Shown: positions 16,515 to 24,262, numbered from the stretch's first letter. The stretch: DNA of 64,000 nucleotides from Arthrobacter sp. ov118 (GCF_900116495.1 NZ_FPAY01000001.1:930001-994000); one strand, 5' to 3'. Notes: generated by a model from the letters alone, not told the origin. Program-made: numbers and translations.

Positions 16515-17280
16515 AGATGAAGCACCGCGGGTTGAATCCGCCCACCGGGCGCTGGTGTTGCTCAAGCACATGGCGGTGCAGGGTTCAATCAGCGTGACCG
16601 AGGCTTCCAGCATCCTCGAGGTCAACCCATCGACGGCCCAGCGTCTGCTGGTGACACTGGTGGGAGACGGCTTCGCCGAGCAGGCCGCCCAGCGGCGGTA
16701 TGTCCCGGGCCCCGAGTACCGGCGGGCGGCCAGTGGCAACGCCCCGCCGGCGCTGCGCGTGCGCGTGCGCCCATACCTGGAGCGGCTCTTCGCCCGGGTG
16801 GGCGAGACCAGCCACCTTGCAACGCTGATCGGCACGGACATCCACCACCTGGACGGCATCGAGGCAACCACCCACGCTCTGCGCTTTGGCCTCCGCACCG
16901 GCGTGGTTTTGCCGGCCCATGTGACCTCGGCCGGCAAGGCGATCCTGGCGGACCTGCCCCGGGAGGACATCGAAAGGCGCTACCGCGTCCTCGACGACTC
17001 GGCGGCCGCGGTCAACGCCGGCATCGATTTCCCCAAGCTGTACCGGGACGTGGACCAGACGCGCCGGCAGCAGATCGGGATGAACTTCGAAGAGAGCGAG
17101 GAGGGCGTGGCGGCCATGGCCGTATCCCTGGGCCTAGTAGATGGCCAACACGCGGCTTTGAGCATCGCCATGCCAATCGGCCGCTTCGCCCGCCAGGACG
17201 CCAAACGCCTGTCCGCCCAATTGCTCGAAACGGCCGCTGAATTCAAGAAGCAGGAGTTGGAGGGCGTGGGCCTGGGTTAG
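16483..17280 (+). CDS. IclR-family transcriptional regulator
   Basis: A 265-residue IclR regulator. The winged helix-turn-helix reads RVESAHRALVLLKHMAVQGSISVTEASSILEVNPSTAQRLLVTLVGDGF. The effector domain carries SHLATLIGTDIHHLDGIEA, LPAHVTSAGKAILADL (conserved loop of the ligand pocket) and QQIGMNFEESEEGVAAMAVSL. Divergent from the MHS/flavoprotein operon, it probably senses that pathway's carboxylate. The start is uncertain: ATG 16483 or GTG 16504 in the same frame, neither with a ribosome site, so a leaderless message is possible. The two operator-like boxes overlap this region. Confidence 0.85.
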   Translation: MAVSLNCVIRKDEAPRVESAHRALVLLKHMAVQGSISVTEASSILEVNPSTAQRLLVTLVGDGFAEQAAQRRYVPGPEYRRAASGNAPPALRVRVRPYLERLFARVGETSHLATLIGTDIHHLDGIEATTHALRFGLRTGVVLPAHVTSAGKAILADLPREDIERRYRVLDDSAAAVNAGIDFPKLYRDVDQTRRQQIGMNFEESEEGVAAMAVSLGLVDGQHAALSIAMPIGRFARQDAKRLSAQLLETAAEFKKQELEGVGLG

Positions 17281-17441
17281 ACGGGCTGCCGGCTTGCCTC
17301 CAGGGCATCCTGCACTTCACCGAAGTCGAGCCTTCCTTCCGCCGTCCGGCCGAGACTGCCCCGACTCCCTTGAACATGTCGATCGGCACATGCCGGGCGG
17401 CCAACGCCCGGATGCCGGACCCTACCCGAAGAGTACGCAGA

Positions 17442-17483
17442 GCAAGCGGACGACGGCGGGACCTCCCGCCGTCGTCCGCTTGC
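17442..17483. terminator. Bidirectional terminator-like hairpin between iclR and the SDR gene
   Basis: A perfect inverted repeat with 20-base arms and a two-base loop (17442-17461 against 17464-17483, core GCGGACGACGGCGGG). It lies between the convergent iclR and SDR genes and can stop transcription from either side. There is no long T run, as is common in high-GC actinobacteria. A copy with the same core accompanies the broken SDR at 8034. Confidence 0.8.
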
Positions 17484-17497
17484 GTTTGGCGCAGTGC

Positions 17498-18277
17498 TTA
17501 CAGTGCGGACCAGCCGCCGTCGGAGGCGAGGATGGCGCCGTTGATGTTGGTGCCGTCGTCGCTGAGCAGGAACGTGATGGAAGCGGCGAGCTGCGCTGCG
17601 GTGGCGGGCGTGGGGACGGTGGCCTGCATCAGCGGGCCGAGGCGTTCGGCCGCGAGCTGGGATCCCCAGATAGCCACGATATTGGTGATGGTGGGGCCGG
17701 GGGCCACGGCGTTGAAGCGCAGGCCCCTGGGCCCGTACATCACGGCCGAGTTCTTGGTCAGGCCGACGACGGCGTGCTTGGACGCGGTGTAGGCGGCGCC
17801 GGCGGCGGACCCGCGCAGCCCTGCCTCGGAGGCGACGTTGACCACGGAGCCGGTGCCGGTGTCCAGCATCAGCGGCACCACGGCACGGGTCAGGCGCATG
17901 AGGGCGGTGACGTTGATCCGGAAGACGCGGTCCCAGAGCTCGTCGTCCACCTCGTGGATCGGGGCGAAGTTGTCCATGATGCCGGCCACGTTCGCCAGTG
18001 CGTCCACCCCTCCGCCGGCCGCAGCGACGACGGCGGCGACGGTCTCCTCGGTGGAGATGTCGCCGGCCACGGGGACCAGGTCCAGCCCGGCGTTCTCCGC
18101 CACGAGGTCATCGAGGCGTTCCTTGCTGATGTCGGCGGCGATGACCCGGCCGCCTTCCCTGGCGATGCGCAGGGCGGTGGCCTGGCCGATGCCGGAGGCG
18201 GCGCCGGTGACGATGACGGTCTTGCCGGCGAACCGGCCGTTGGTGGCGGCTTCCTGCCATGAAGCTCCGTTGCCCAT
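17498..18277 (-). CDS. Short-chain dehydrogenase/reductase, TetR-linked (intact copy)
   Basis: A 259-residue classical SDR: KTVIVTGAASGIGQATALRIA (TGxxxGxG), VIAADISKERLD (Asp suggesting NAD(H) use), VDALANVAGIMDN, SVVNVASEAGL (catalytic Ser), YTASKHAVVGL (YxxxK), NAVAPGPTITNI, and NINGAILASDGGWSAL at the C-terminus. Start ATG 18277 with GGGAGGA 5-11 bases upstream. It diverges from a TetR gene across a perfect operator palindrome, so it is probably the regulator's main target. Two truncated copies of this gene lie at 1084-1190 and 8087-8373. The substrate is unknown. Confidence 0.9.
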   Translation of the reverse strand: MGNGASWQEAATNGRFAGKTVIVTGAASGIGQATALRIAREGGRVIAADISKERLDDLVAENAGLDLVPVAGDISTEETVAAVVAAAGGGVDALANVAGIMDNFAPIHEVDDELWDRVFRINVTALMRLTRAVVPLMLDTGTGSVVNVASEAGLRGSAAGAAYTASKHAVVGLTKNSAVMYGPRGLRFNAVAPGPTITNIVAIWGSQLAAERLGPLMQATVPTPATAAQLAASITFLLSDDGTNINGAILASDGGWSAL

Positions 18278-18320
18278 GATGTCCTCCCAGACGTTGCTGA
18301 CGGTGATGCCGTCCACCTTA

Positions 18321-18335
18321 TGACACTCCGTGTCA
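18321..18335. promoter_or_regulatory. TetR operator-like palindrome
   Basis: TGACAC-TCC-GTGTCA has perfect six-base arms. It lies in the 68-base gap between the divergent SDR and TetR genes, 10 bases before the TetR start. That is the usual place for a TetR-family site controlling both promoters. Confidence 0.75.
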
Positions 18336-18345
18336 TTATGTAAGG

Positions 18346-18963
18346 GTGAATACTGGTGGGATGCCTTCGGATGCCCTACAGCCCGCCGTTCCGCGCCCCG
18401 CCGGGCGCCCGGTGACGATTGATCCCGACGCCGTGGCCGCCATCGCATTGCGGCTGTTCGCCGAGCGCGGCTACGAGCAGACCTCCATGGAGGACATCGC
18501 ACGGGCGGCGGGCATCGGGCGCAAGAGCCTGTACCGCTACTTCTCCAGCAAGGCCGAGCTCGTCTGGGGCGGCATGGAGCCGGTGGTCGAGGCCTCCGGC
18601 CGGGTGCTGGATGCAGCCCGCTTTGGCGCTCCCGACGGCGACGTCCTGGCGGGGCTGCGCGAGGCGACGGTCGCCGGGGTTGCGGTTCTGCCGGACCTCG
18701 CGGTCACGCGCGGCCGGCTAAGGCTGATCGCAGAACACCCCGAGCTGGCCAGCCGGAGCTACGAGTCCCTGGCACCGCAGCGCGAGCGGACGCGGGCCTA
18801 TCTGGTGTCGGCCGGCGTCCGCGAGCACGTTGCCGGGTATCTGTGCGCCGCGTTGATCGGCGCGACGTTCGAGGCCTGGCTGCAGTGGGCCGCCGGGACG
18901 GACCCGGATCCGGTGCCGTATCTGGTGGCGGCCGTTGGGGTGCTGCGGGTGTCTGCCTCCTAG
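18346..18963 (+). CDS. TetR-family transcriptional regulator
   Basis: A 205-residue TetR regulator. The DNA-binding domain (residues ~26-72) reads IALRLFAERGYEQTSMEDIARAAGIGRKSLYRYFSSKAELVWGGM. The helical C-terminal ligand domain ends LIGATFEAWLQWAAGTDPDPVPYL. The GRKSLYRYFSSK..LVWG segment recalls the MftR subgroup, but no mycofactocin genes are nearby, so I do not assign it there. The start may be GTG 18346 or ATG 18361, with AAGGGTG near both. It is divergent from the SDR gene and almost certainly represses it through the palindrome at 18321-18335. Confidence 0.85.
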   Translation: MNTGGMPSDALQPAVPRPAGRPVTIDPDAVAAIALRLFAERGYEQTSMEDIARAAGIGRKSLYRYFSSKAELVWGGMEPVVEASGRVLDAARFGAPDGDVLAGLREATVAGVAVLPDLAVTRGRLRLIAEHPELASRSYESLAPQRERTRAYLVSAGVREHVAGYLCAALIGATFEAWLQWAAGTDPDPVPYLVAAVGVLRVSAS

Positions 18964-19022
18964 CGTACGGAAAATCAAGGCGCCGCGTCGACCAGGCAAG
19001 CATCCAAGAAAGTAGGAAACAG

Positions 19023-19047
19023 CCGATATTGGACCTTATGTTAATTT
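19023..19047 (+). repeat. Boundary motif, copy A (left end of the defence island)
   Basis: The 25 bases begin CCGATATTGG and contain TTATGTTAA. They match the copies at 24238 and 26838 at 17 of 25 positions each, in the same orientation. A second partial element (GTTATGTTAG) follows at 19051. The site lies between the TetR stop and the TIR-SAVED stop, at the edge of the CBASS operon. Confidence 0.5.
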
Positions 19048-19157
19048 GTCGTTATGTTAGAACAAACGCTGTCTAAGCCAGATTTACCAGACGCCTTTCC
19101 TTGTCCATACGAACTTGACACCAGGAACCGCCCCGTTACTCGGCATTGCATGTCCGG

Positions 19158-20465
19158 TTAGAGAGCGTCTGCAGCCAGGAGTAAGTCCTCGATAACTCCA
19201 TCACGGGCGCCGGCACGTACCCGGAGGGTAGCGCGGTAGCTGGGCCGATAATCATCGCCGGTTGTGGGCTCGGAATCATCCCATTCATAGAGCACGCATC
19301 GGAGAGTGTTCGTCAGGCGTCCGATCAGGGCCGCAAGGGGGAACGGGCAGCGCAGAAGGAGGTGGATTTCGGCGTTTCCATTCTTGTTCGAGAGCTCCCT
19401 GACGTGAGCGGTGACTTCTGCTGCAATACGGCCGGCAGTTGCCGGATCTAGAAGTTCACCGTTGGTACTCGTGAGATGGATCCACGACTTTAGGGTTCCA
19501 TCGTGGTCTTCAATGAATTTCTCGAACGCTGCGTTGCTTCTTTGGTTCAAGAGATCGACATACGCTGCAACGGCTGGCCGTCCGGGTTTGCTTGCCGATG
19601 CATTCGAGGCTGAATCGCTGATATTCACGAGCGGGGTGGTGCTGAATTGGGCTTCGCCATCACTGGCCCAAATATTCCCCTGCTGATCGAAGACTTCCAT
19701 ATGGCCGATGCGGGACGAAGGCAGCGCTGCACCGATGGCGAAAGCAACCGATAGATGGCCGCCACCCTGAACTTGTACACGGCGGGCGCCGGTTCGGGTG
19801 ACGCCGTCTGGGAGGAAGGCGATCGTGTCTTTCAGGTCAATTAGACCTTCCCGGCTGGGAAGACGCTCATGATCAGATGGCCGGACGCGGATATCCAACT
19901 GGCTTCCTGTGCGGTCATACACCTGGGCCGCATTGCGGGTCTGGAGTGACAGGCTGAAAGTTCCGTCGTTCAAGGCAACGATTTCCCGGTGGTTGGCCAG
20001 GCGGTGCCACAGCATCTTTTGAACCACAGTCCGTAGCCCGTCGCGCTGCGTGGGGTGCTGGTCGACACCGCTCAAGGTCTCTTCGGCCATGCCGAGCAAT
20101 CGCTCGGGTGCCGAGTAGTCGATTTTCCCGGGTTCTCGTTCCACGGCATTGGCAATGCCCAAGGCGAAGCTCGGATGTGCTTTATGTGAGTCGAACAGCA
20201 GCGGCGCTTCGACGCGTTTGACGACCTTGCTCTTTGCTACGTCGAGTGTTGTGACCAGCACACCTCCGGAGATACCGTCTCCGATTGCTTGCCGTAGGCG
20301 TTCTTCCGTGTCCCCAGGAGGGAGGTCATCTTTATCCCGCCAAACGGGTATCCCCCCAGCCCGCAATAGCCAAGCCAGTTGCGCGCAGATTTCCGTTCCA
20401 TCTGATTGCCGGTATGAAATGAATATGGGGTCTGCCGGGTCATGAGTGGCAATGATGTCGGTCAA
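19158..20465 (-). CDS. CBASS effector: TIR-SAVED protein
   Basis: A 435-residue two-domain effector. Residues ~12-130 form a TIR domain: IFISYRQSDGTEICAQLAWLLRAGGIPVWRDKDDLPPGDT, with the probable NADase glutamate in VVKRVEAPLL (Glu-86). Residues ~200-435 resemble a SAVED domain, the cyclic-oligonucleotide sensor, ending with AEIHLLLRCPFPLAALIGRLTNTLRCVLYEWDD. In characterised TIR-SAVED effectors the signal makes SAVED domains stack, which assembles the TIR active site and depletes NAD+. The start is TTG 20465 with AGGAA upstream, eight bases after the JAB stop. Last gene of the operon. The SAVED assignment rests on the C-terminal motif and context. Confidence 0.82.
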   Translation of the reverse strand: MTDIIATHDPADPIFISYRQSDGTEICAQLAWLLRAGGIPVWRDKDDLPPGDTEERLRQAIGDGISGGVLVTTLDVAKSKVVKRVEAPLLFDSHKAHPSFALGIANAVEREPGKIDYSAPERLLGMAEETLSGVDQHPTQRDGLRTVVQKMLWHRLANHREIVALNDGTFSLSLQTRNAAQVYDRTGSQLDIRVRPSDHERLPSREGLIDLKDTIAFLPDGVTRTGARRVQVQGGGHLSVAFAIGAALPSSRIGHMEVFDQQGNIWASDGEAQFSTTPLVNISDSASNASASKPGRPAVAAYVDLLNQRSNAAFEKFIEDHDGTLKSWIHLTSTNGELLDPATAGRIAAEVTAHVRELSNKNGNAEIHLLLRCPFPLAALIGRLTNTLRCVLYEWDDSEPTTGDDYRPSYRATLRVRAGARDGVIEDLLLAADAL

Positions 20466-20473
20466 GTTATTTC

Positions 20474-20986
20474 CTATCGTTCGGCTATGGACTTGCGCGG
20501 GTGGCCCACGTGATCATCAGCGACGGCCACTGGTACGGGAAGGGCAGTTTCCTGGTCAACAACCCAAGCAGCTGCAGTGATTTCTCCCGTTGGAGTAAGC
20601 ACGACGATGATGGTCAGGAATCGTTTGAAGCTCAGCTCGGGATCATGCAGGTGCCGGGCGTAGGCTTCCAGGTCATAGTTGCTCGGGGTGAGATCGCCTG
20701 ATGGGTGCGTGTGCCATTCACCAATCCATTGGCTTTGGTCCTCTTTCCATGCCAGCTCGGCAAGCTGTTGGGCATGGTTCAAGTCGCGAAGGAAGCGGTT
20801 GGATTCAAGACGGGCTTTCGGGCCCGGGCCACCAGCGTGACGGATGACAACCTCCTGACCATCGTCCGTGCCGAGCAGAATACCTCCGGTTTCCAACCCG
20901 TCGCGGGAACGGATGGCCTCCTCCCCGATCAGGGCCAGCGCCTCTATGAGGATCCAAATGTTGGGCTGTTGAACCGAGTTGCTCAA
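20474..20986 (-). CDS. cap3: CBASS Cap3-like JAB/JAMM isopeptidase
   Basis: A 170-residue JAMM metalloprotease. The zinc-binding signature is complete: Glu-32 in LETGGILLGT, then EWHTHPSGDLTPSNYD with His-92, His-94, Ser-102 and Asp-105. In type II CBASS, Cap3 removes the cyclase from conjugates made by the E1/E2 machinery and so counteracts Cap2. The start is TTG 20986, overlapping the E1 stop codon, with no strong ribosome site; it is probably translated by coupling. A generic RadC or other JAB protein is ruled out by the E1/E2/cyclase context. Confidence 0.85.
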   Translation of the reverse strand: MSNSVQQPNIWILIEALALIGEEAIRSRDGLETGGILLGTDDGQEVVIRHAGGPGPKARLESNRFLRDLNHAQQLAELAWKEDQSQWIGEWHTHPSGDLTPSNYDLEAYARHLHDPELSFKRFLTIIVVLTPTGEITAAAWVVDQETALPVPVAVADDHVGHPRKSIAER

Positions 20987-22281
20987 GCCGCACCACAGGA
21001 TGGGCAGTTCTCCCTAGGCTCCGGGATGGACGCCCAGCTGATCCCAGCCGCGGCTTTGGCGTCAAACGGCGGAAAAAGGTCGCCGCCAGGCCTTAGACCG
21101 ATTACAGCGTGTTCGCCAGGGAGGGCCTGCGTGTGGTCTCCATACAGAGACTCAAGCAACGTTGCCACGGCCGCTTTGGCTGCAAGCGTGCCCATAAGGC
21201 GCAAATCGGGAGGCACAGCGGTCATGGGCTGGTGCACCCGACCCGTGCCATAGTCCAGTTCTTGATCGGCTTCAGCGTCCATGGCACCAGAGGCATCGAG
21301 GTGCGCTCTGAAGCACAGAAGACATCCAAACCGGGGCGTAGGACGAAGTCGCAGTAGTTCGCCGATGGACCCATTGTCGAGGACGCATGCCAGGATGGCC
21401 GGCTGCCCAGCCTGGCGGGCGAGGTGGCTGACTACCCGGCGGGGAGCTATCCCATCGGCAGCACAAATCACCAGATTTACATCCTCCATCAATGGGCGCA
21501 CCAAGTGAGCTTGGCTGACGACGTCAATGGGAAGTGCTTCTACGTTTTGCAACGGCCATTGGGACTTCAGATGGTCTCTTAGGGCGTGAACTTTGCGTCT
21601 ACCGACGCTTTCGGGCCCCAGGGTGTGTCGGAGCATGTTGTGCCACAGGAATCGATCAGGATCGATGAGGAGGACACGGCCTACCCCGTAGCCTGCTAGG
21701 GCCTCCGCGGTTGCGCTGCCAATGCTGCCGCACCCAACGACCATGACGGAGGTGGCCGCCAGCTGCTCAATCGGCCATTGACCGGCAAGCTGCAGTAGAC
21801 CCACAACCTTTGGCTCAACTTCTATGCGAATGGGACTGACACCGCCCCGTTCCACGTTCCACCCGGCGAATTCGTGAACCCCTGCCTGGACGGCCTCGGG
21901 GGAAAGATCCGGATCGTGGGTGATCAGCAGGCCGGAATGTTTGCCAGGATCGGAAACGCCCGGAACCATGTCCCGAAACGCGTCGTAGTCCAGTGTCCGG
22001 CTGGTCCGACTGATGACGTACCGGTGGAGAACGTTGATTTCGCTCTGCGGTTTCCTCATCCACTGTCCGGTGCAGCGTTCACCATCCCACTTCAGCGCTC
22101 GATACTCCGACGGGATATCCACCGGAAGTGTTGTCCCTGCGGAAGAAGTAATTGCGTTAATGACGTACATGCCCTCGGCAGGAACAAAGCGCATCCGAAT
22201 CCGACCGGACGTGCCCTTTGCGTTGGCGATCTTGGCTGCTGCGTCCTGTGTGAGGACTATGAATGGGTCAGTTGGTGACAA
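20983..22281 (-). CDS. CBASS E1-like (ThiF-fold) activating enzyme, separate from E2
   Basis: A 432-residue protein. Residues ~1-165 form an unrecognised N-terminal region (begins SPTDPFIVLTQDAAAKIANA). From ~170 onward it is a ThiF/E1 adenylation domain: VMVVGCGSIGSATAEALAGYGVGRVLLIDPD, then NMLRHTLGPESVGRRKV. Cys pairs in RFGCLLCF and ENCPSCG could bind zinc or include the thioester Cys. It would adenylate and transfer the cyclase C-terminus. In the best-known type II CBASS, E2 and E1 are one Cap2 chain; here they are two genes. I place the start at TTG 22281 because CGGAGG lies five bases upstream and the protein then overlaps the E2 end by only 14 bases. Confidence 0.82.
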   Translation of the reverse strand: MSPTDPFIVLTQDAAAKIANAKGTSGRIRMRFVPAEGMYVINAITSSAGTTLPVDIPSEYRALKWDGERCTGQWMRKPQSEINVLHRYVISRTSRTLDYDAFRDMVPGVSDPGKHSGLLITHDPDLSPEAVQAGVHEFAGWNVERGGVSPIRIEVEPKVVGLLQLAGQWPIEQLAATSVMVVGCGSIGSATAEALAGYGVGRVLLIDPDRFLWHNMLRHTLGPESVGRRKVHALRDHLKSQWPLQNVEALPIDVVSQAHLVRPLMEDVNLVICAADGIAPRRVVSHLARQAGQPAILACVLDNGSIGELLRLRPTPRFGCLLCFRAHLDASGAMDAEADQELDYGTGRVHQPMTAVPPDLRLMGTLAAKAAVATLLESLYGDHTQALPGEHAVIGLRPGGDLFPPFDAKAAAGISWASIPEPRENCPSCGAA

Positions 22282-22864
22282 TGGAGCCTCCGATTCCCGG
22301 AGATTCCGGAACCTCGTGGCCGCCGCGCATGCATTCGGCCACAAGGTGATCGAAGGACGGGTCCGTCACGATTCCCCGCACTGACATTTCTTGGATCGCG
22401 CCGCGTTTCATCAAGGCATATTCGATGTGCCAGCCTGCGGCTTTGGCAAGCAGTTCAGTGATGCTGGCTTCGGGATGCCAACCACCGTCGCTTTGGAGCA
22501 GGCATAGCGAGCCGCCCGGCGCCACATGCCATGCCGCTTGTGTCTCTTCGTGGGGCGTCGGTTCAACACTGACGGGGAATATGGTCGGTGGGACCATGGG
22601 GTGCGCAGCGGAGTACATGACCGCGACCGTTAGCCCGTTGGTTCCGACCAGCTCCTTCAAGCCCTCCGGCGCGGGCCTGTCGAACGGCCATAGTGGCAGC
22701 TCCCCGATCCACCCGCCGTGAATATGCTCCCCACCGCCCGATGGATCCGGTTCCTGGTATAGCAAATGGGGTGCGAACTCGGAAACTTCCTTGCGGTCGC
22801 GTTGCAGCCTCGCGGGTTCGGCGTCTTGCCAAAAGATCGAGTCCACGGATTGAGGCTTGGTCAT
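22268..22864 (-). CDS. CBASS E2-like (UBC-fold) conjugating enzyme
   Basis: A 198-residue E2-like protein. It has the bacterial UBC pattern: HGGWIGELPLWPF, VAVMYSAAHPMVPPTIFPVSVEP, and HVAPGGSLCLLQSDGGWHPEASITELLAKAAGWHIEYALMKRG, with the likely catalytic Cys at residue 121 in GSLCLL and the conserved Trp-His downstream. In type II CBASS this domain carries the cyclase as a thioester before conjugation. ATG 22864 overlaps the cyclase stop (ATGA), which couples its translation to the cyclase. The assignment rests mainly on the Cys-containing motif and on its position between the cyclase and E1 genes. Confidence 0.8.
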   Translation of the reverse strand: MTKPQSVDSIFWQDAEPARLQRDRKEVSEFAPHLLYQEPDPSGGGEHIHGGWIGELPLWPFDRPAPEGLKELVGTNGLTVAVMYSAAHPMVPPTIFPVSVEPTPHEETQAAWHVAPGGSLCLLQSDGGWHPEASITELLAKAAGWHIEYALMKRGAIQEMSVRGIVTDPSFDHLVAECMRGGHEVPESPGIGGSIVTN

Positions 22865-23823
22865 CCTTGCGGGGTGTCCTTCACTGTCCGGGGCAGGGCG
22901 AGAGCAACGGCTGGAAGCGGGTTTCCGGTAGCAGGAGGCTTGGCGAAGTCGTCTCCGAAGACTTCGCCCCAGTATTGAATGGCGGCGGCGGTGTTGTTGT
23001 TGTTTTGTGCCTGGAACGCGCGGATTGCTGCATCCCGTGCTGCACGCAGGGAGTCAGCAAGGCCCTCGTAGTCAAGATCCGACTGGATAGGACCGCAGAT
23101 CCCAGCCGGGTCAACGACTTCGTTGCCGCCCTCAATGGCGTATAGGGCACTGACGAAGAACTGCTTGATGGCAACTGGTCGGATGTGGTTTGTAGGAAGG
23201 AAGTGAAGGGCTAGTACCTCCATGACCAGTGATTTGATCTTGATGTCCTGCTCGGATGCCCACCATTTGAGCATCCGGACAGTGCCGGCGTAGCTGCTCC
23301 ACTCTGCGTGCTTGTCCGCTACGGCTTTGATGAGATATTCCGGGTCGCAGGGAACCCAGTCTTTTGAAGCTGCTTCCGGGATGAGCAGCATGCCATTACG
23401 ACGGAGAGCTGGCATCGCGTCGACAGTGAATGCGTTTGGGTCATCGGGGTCGTCCAGGAAGCATTTGACTGCGTGGTTACGCCACTTGGCGAGGCGTACC
23501 GCCTTGTCGAAGGTTCCGTTGGTGGCGCCGAGGAGAGAGTTGACGCGGCTCCGAGTGTGATGGAGGGCGTCTTCGGCCGAGGAACCTGGCCCGCCCCAGT
23601 CTGGATGCTTTGCGCCGTCGTAGACAATTACTACATCCACGTCGTGGATTGGGTCCTTGTGAGTGCCTCGTGCCAGCGAACCTGACGAGATGACTTCGTC
23701 CACGTCGCTTTCCAGGATGAAAGCGTCCTTGAACAAGTCCCGCCGTGAGCGGGCCTCCTTTACTTGCTGGACGTCAGCGTTGACGATGCCCTGAAATTCG
23801 TTGAAGGCGTCCGTTACGCTCAC
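22861..23823 (-). CDS. CBASS cyclase: CD-NTase (cGAS/DncV-like nucleotidyltransferase)
   Basis: A 320-residue nucleotidyltransferase. It has the active-site helix GSLARGTH (residues 48-55), the metal-binding pair in DVDVVIVYDG (Asp-61, Asp-63) and a third Asp in FTVDAMPAL (Asp-135), the CD-NTase triad. VRMLKWWASEQDIKIKSLVMEVLALHFL is the helical lobe seen in CD-NTases. On phage sensing it would make a cyclic di- or trinucleotide for the SAVED effector. The C-terminus ends LPRTVKDTPQG; a terminal small residue such as Gly is what Cap2 needs for conjugation. GTG 23823 has GGGGA six bases upstream. First gene of the operon. The product cannot be read from sequence. Confidence 0.88.
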   Translation of the reverse strand: MSVTDAFNEFQGIVNADVQQVKEARSRRDLFKDAFILESDVDEVISSGSLARGTHKDPIHDVDVVIVYDGAKHPDWGGPGSSAEDALHHTRSRVNSLLGATNGTFDKAVRLAKWRNHAVKCFLDDPDDPNAFTVDAMPALRRNGMLLIPEAASKDWVPCDPEYLIKAVADKHAEWSSYAGTVRMLKWWASEQDIKIKSLVMEVLALHFLPTNHIRPVAIKQFFVSALYAIEGGNEVVDPAGICGPIQSDLDYEGLADSLRAARDAAIRAFQAQNNNNTAAAIQYWGEVFGDDFAKPPATGNPLPAVALALPRTVKDTPQG

Positions 23824-23846
23824 TTTAGTCCCCGTTTCGTTCGTAA

Positions 23847-23860
23847 CACTACATGTAGTG
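23847..23860. promoter_or_regulatory. Perfect palindrome in the CBASS promoter region
   Basis: CACTACATGTAGTG is a perfect 14-base palindrome 24 bases upstream of the cyclase start. An A/T-rich stretch (TACTATATCTAG on the minus strand) lies just upstream and could hold the -10 element. The position suits a repressor site, but no regulator gene (such as CapH) lies in the operon. Confidence 0.5.
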
Positions 23861-24237
23861 CCAATTGAAGAGATTGCTACTAGATATAGTATTACATGAG
23901 TGTCCTTTAATCGGGCTAATTAACCCAAAATCTTCATGGGAGTTGATGAATTGTGCCCAAGTTTGCGTTTAGGCTGATCGCCTAGTCGCGCCCGGACGTT
24001 CCAGGTATCGGTTCGTGAATTTGCACGGCAAGCATGACAGCCGCCTGTGACATCAAAGGAGGGTGGCGGTCTATGTTGGGCCTATTGGCTCCGACGGCAG
24101 GACCACCGGCTCGGACCTGACCCTGTCGAGCTCGATGCCGAAACCCAGATTCACCGCAACGCCTAGCCCTGAGAAAACTCCTCGTCCGGGGCAAAACGGG
24201 AGTCCACGCAGCTACTTCCACTCCCAGGCCTAAAACG
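23861..24237. other. Intergenic stretch, no gene recognised
   Basis: The gap between the cyclase and the divergent small gene (23824-24314) holds the palindrome at 23847 and boundary motif B at 24238. The first ~100 bases are A/T-rich; the rest is G/C-rich like the chromosome. No start with a ribosome site and no recognisable domain was seen on either strand. Confidence 0.5.
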
Positions 24238-24262
24238 CCGATAACCGGCGTTATGTAAAGCT
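24238..24262 (+). repeat. Boundary motif, copy B (with nested hairpin)
   Basis: The 25 bases begin CCGATAACCGG and contain TTATGTAAAG. They match copy C (26838) at 18 of 25 and copy A (19023) at 17 of 25. The left side is part of an inverted repeat, AACGCCG-ATAAC-CGGCGTT (24234-24252), as expected of a recombinase-type site. It separates the CBASS operon from the small plus-strand gene. Confidence 0.55.

Noticed and set aside
18333..18346. Fifth copy of the defence-island boundary motif (contains TTATGTAA)
   Set aside because: Only the TTATGTAA half matches; it is better explained as the TetR operator and promoter.
18346..18963. MftR-type mycofactocin regulator
   Set aside because: Only the GRKSLYRYFSSK segment resembles MftR, and no mycofactocin biosynthetic genes are in the window.
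22282..22344. Longer E1 start with an added MWPNACAAATRFRN segment
   Set aside because: It lies inside the E2 gene, without a ribosome site; TTG 22281 has CGGAGG at proper spacing.
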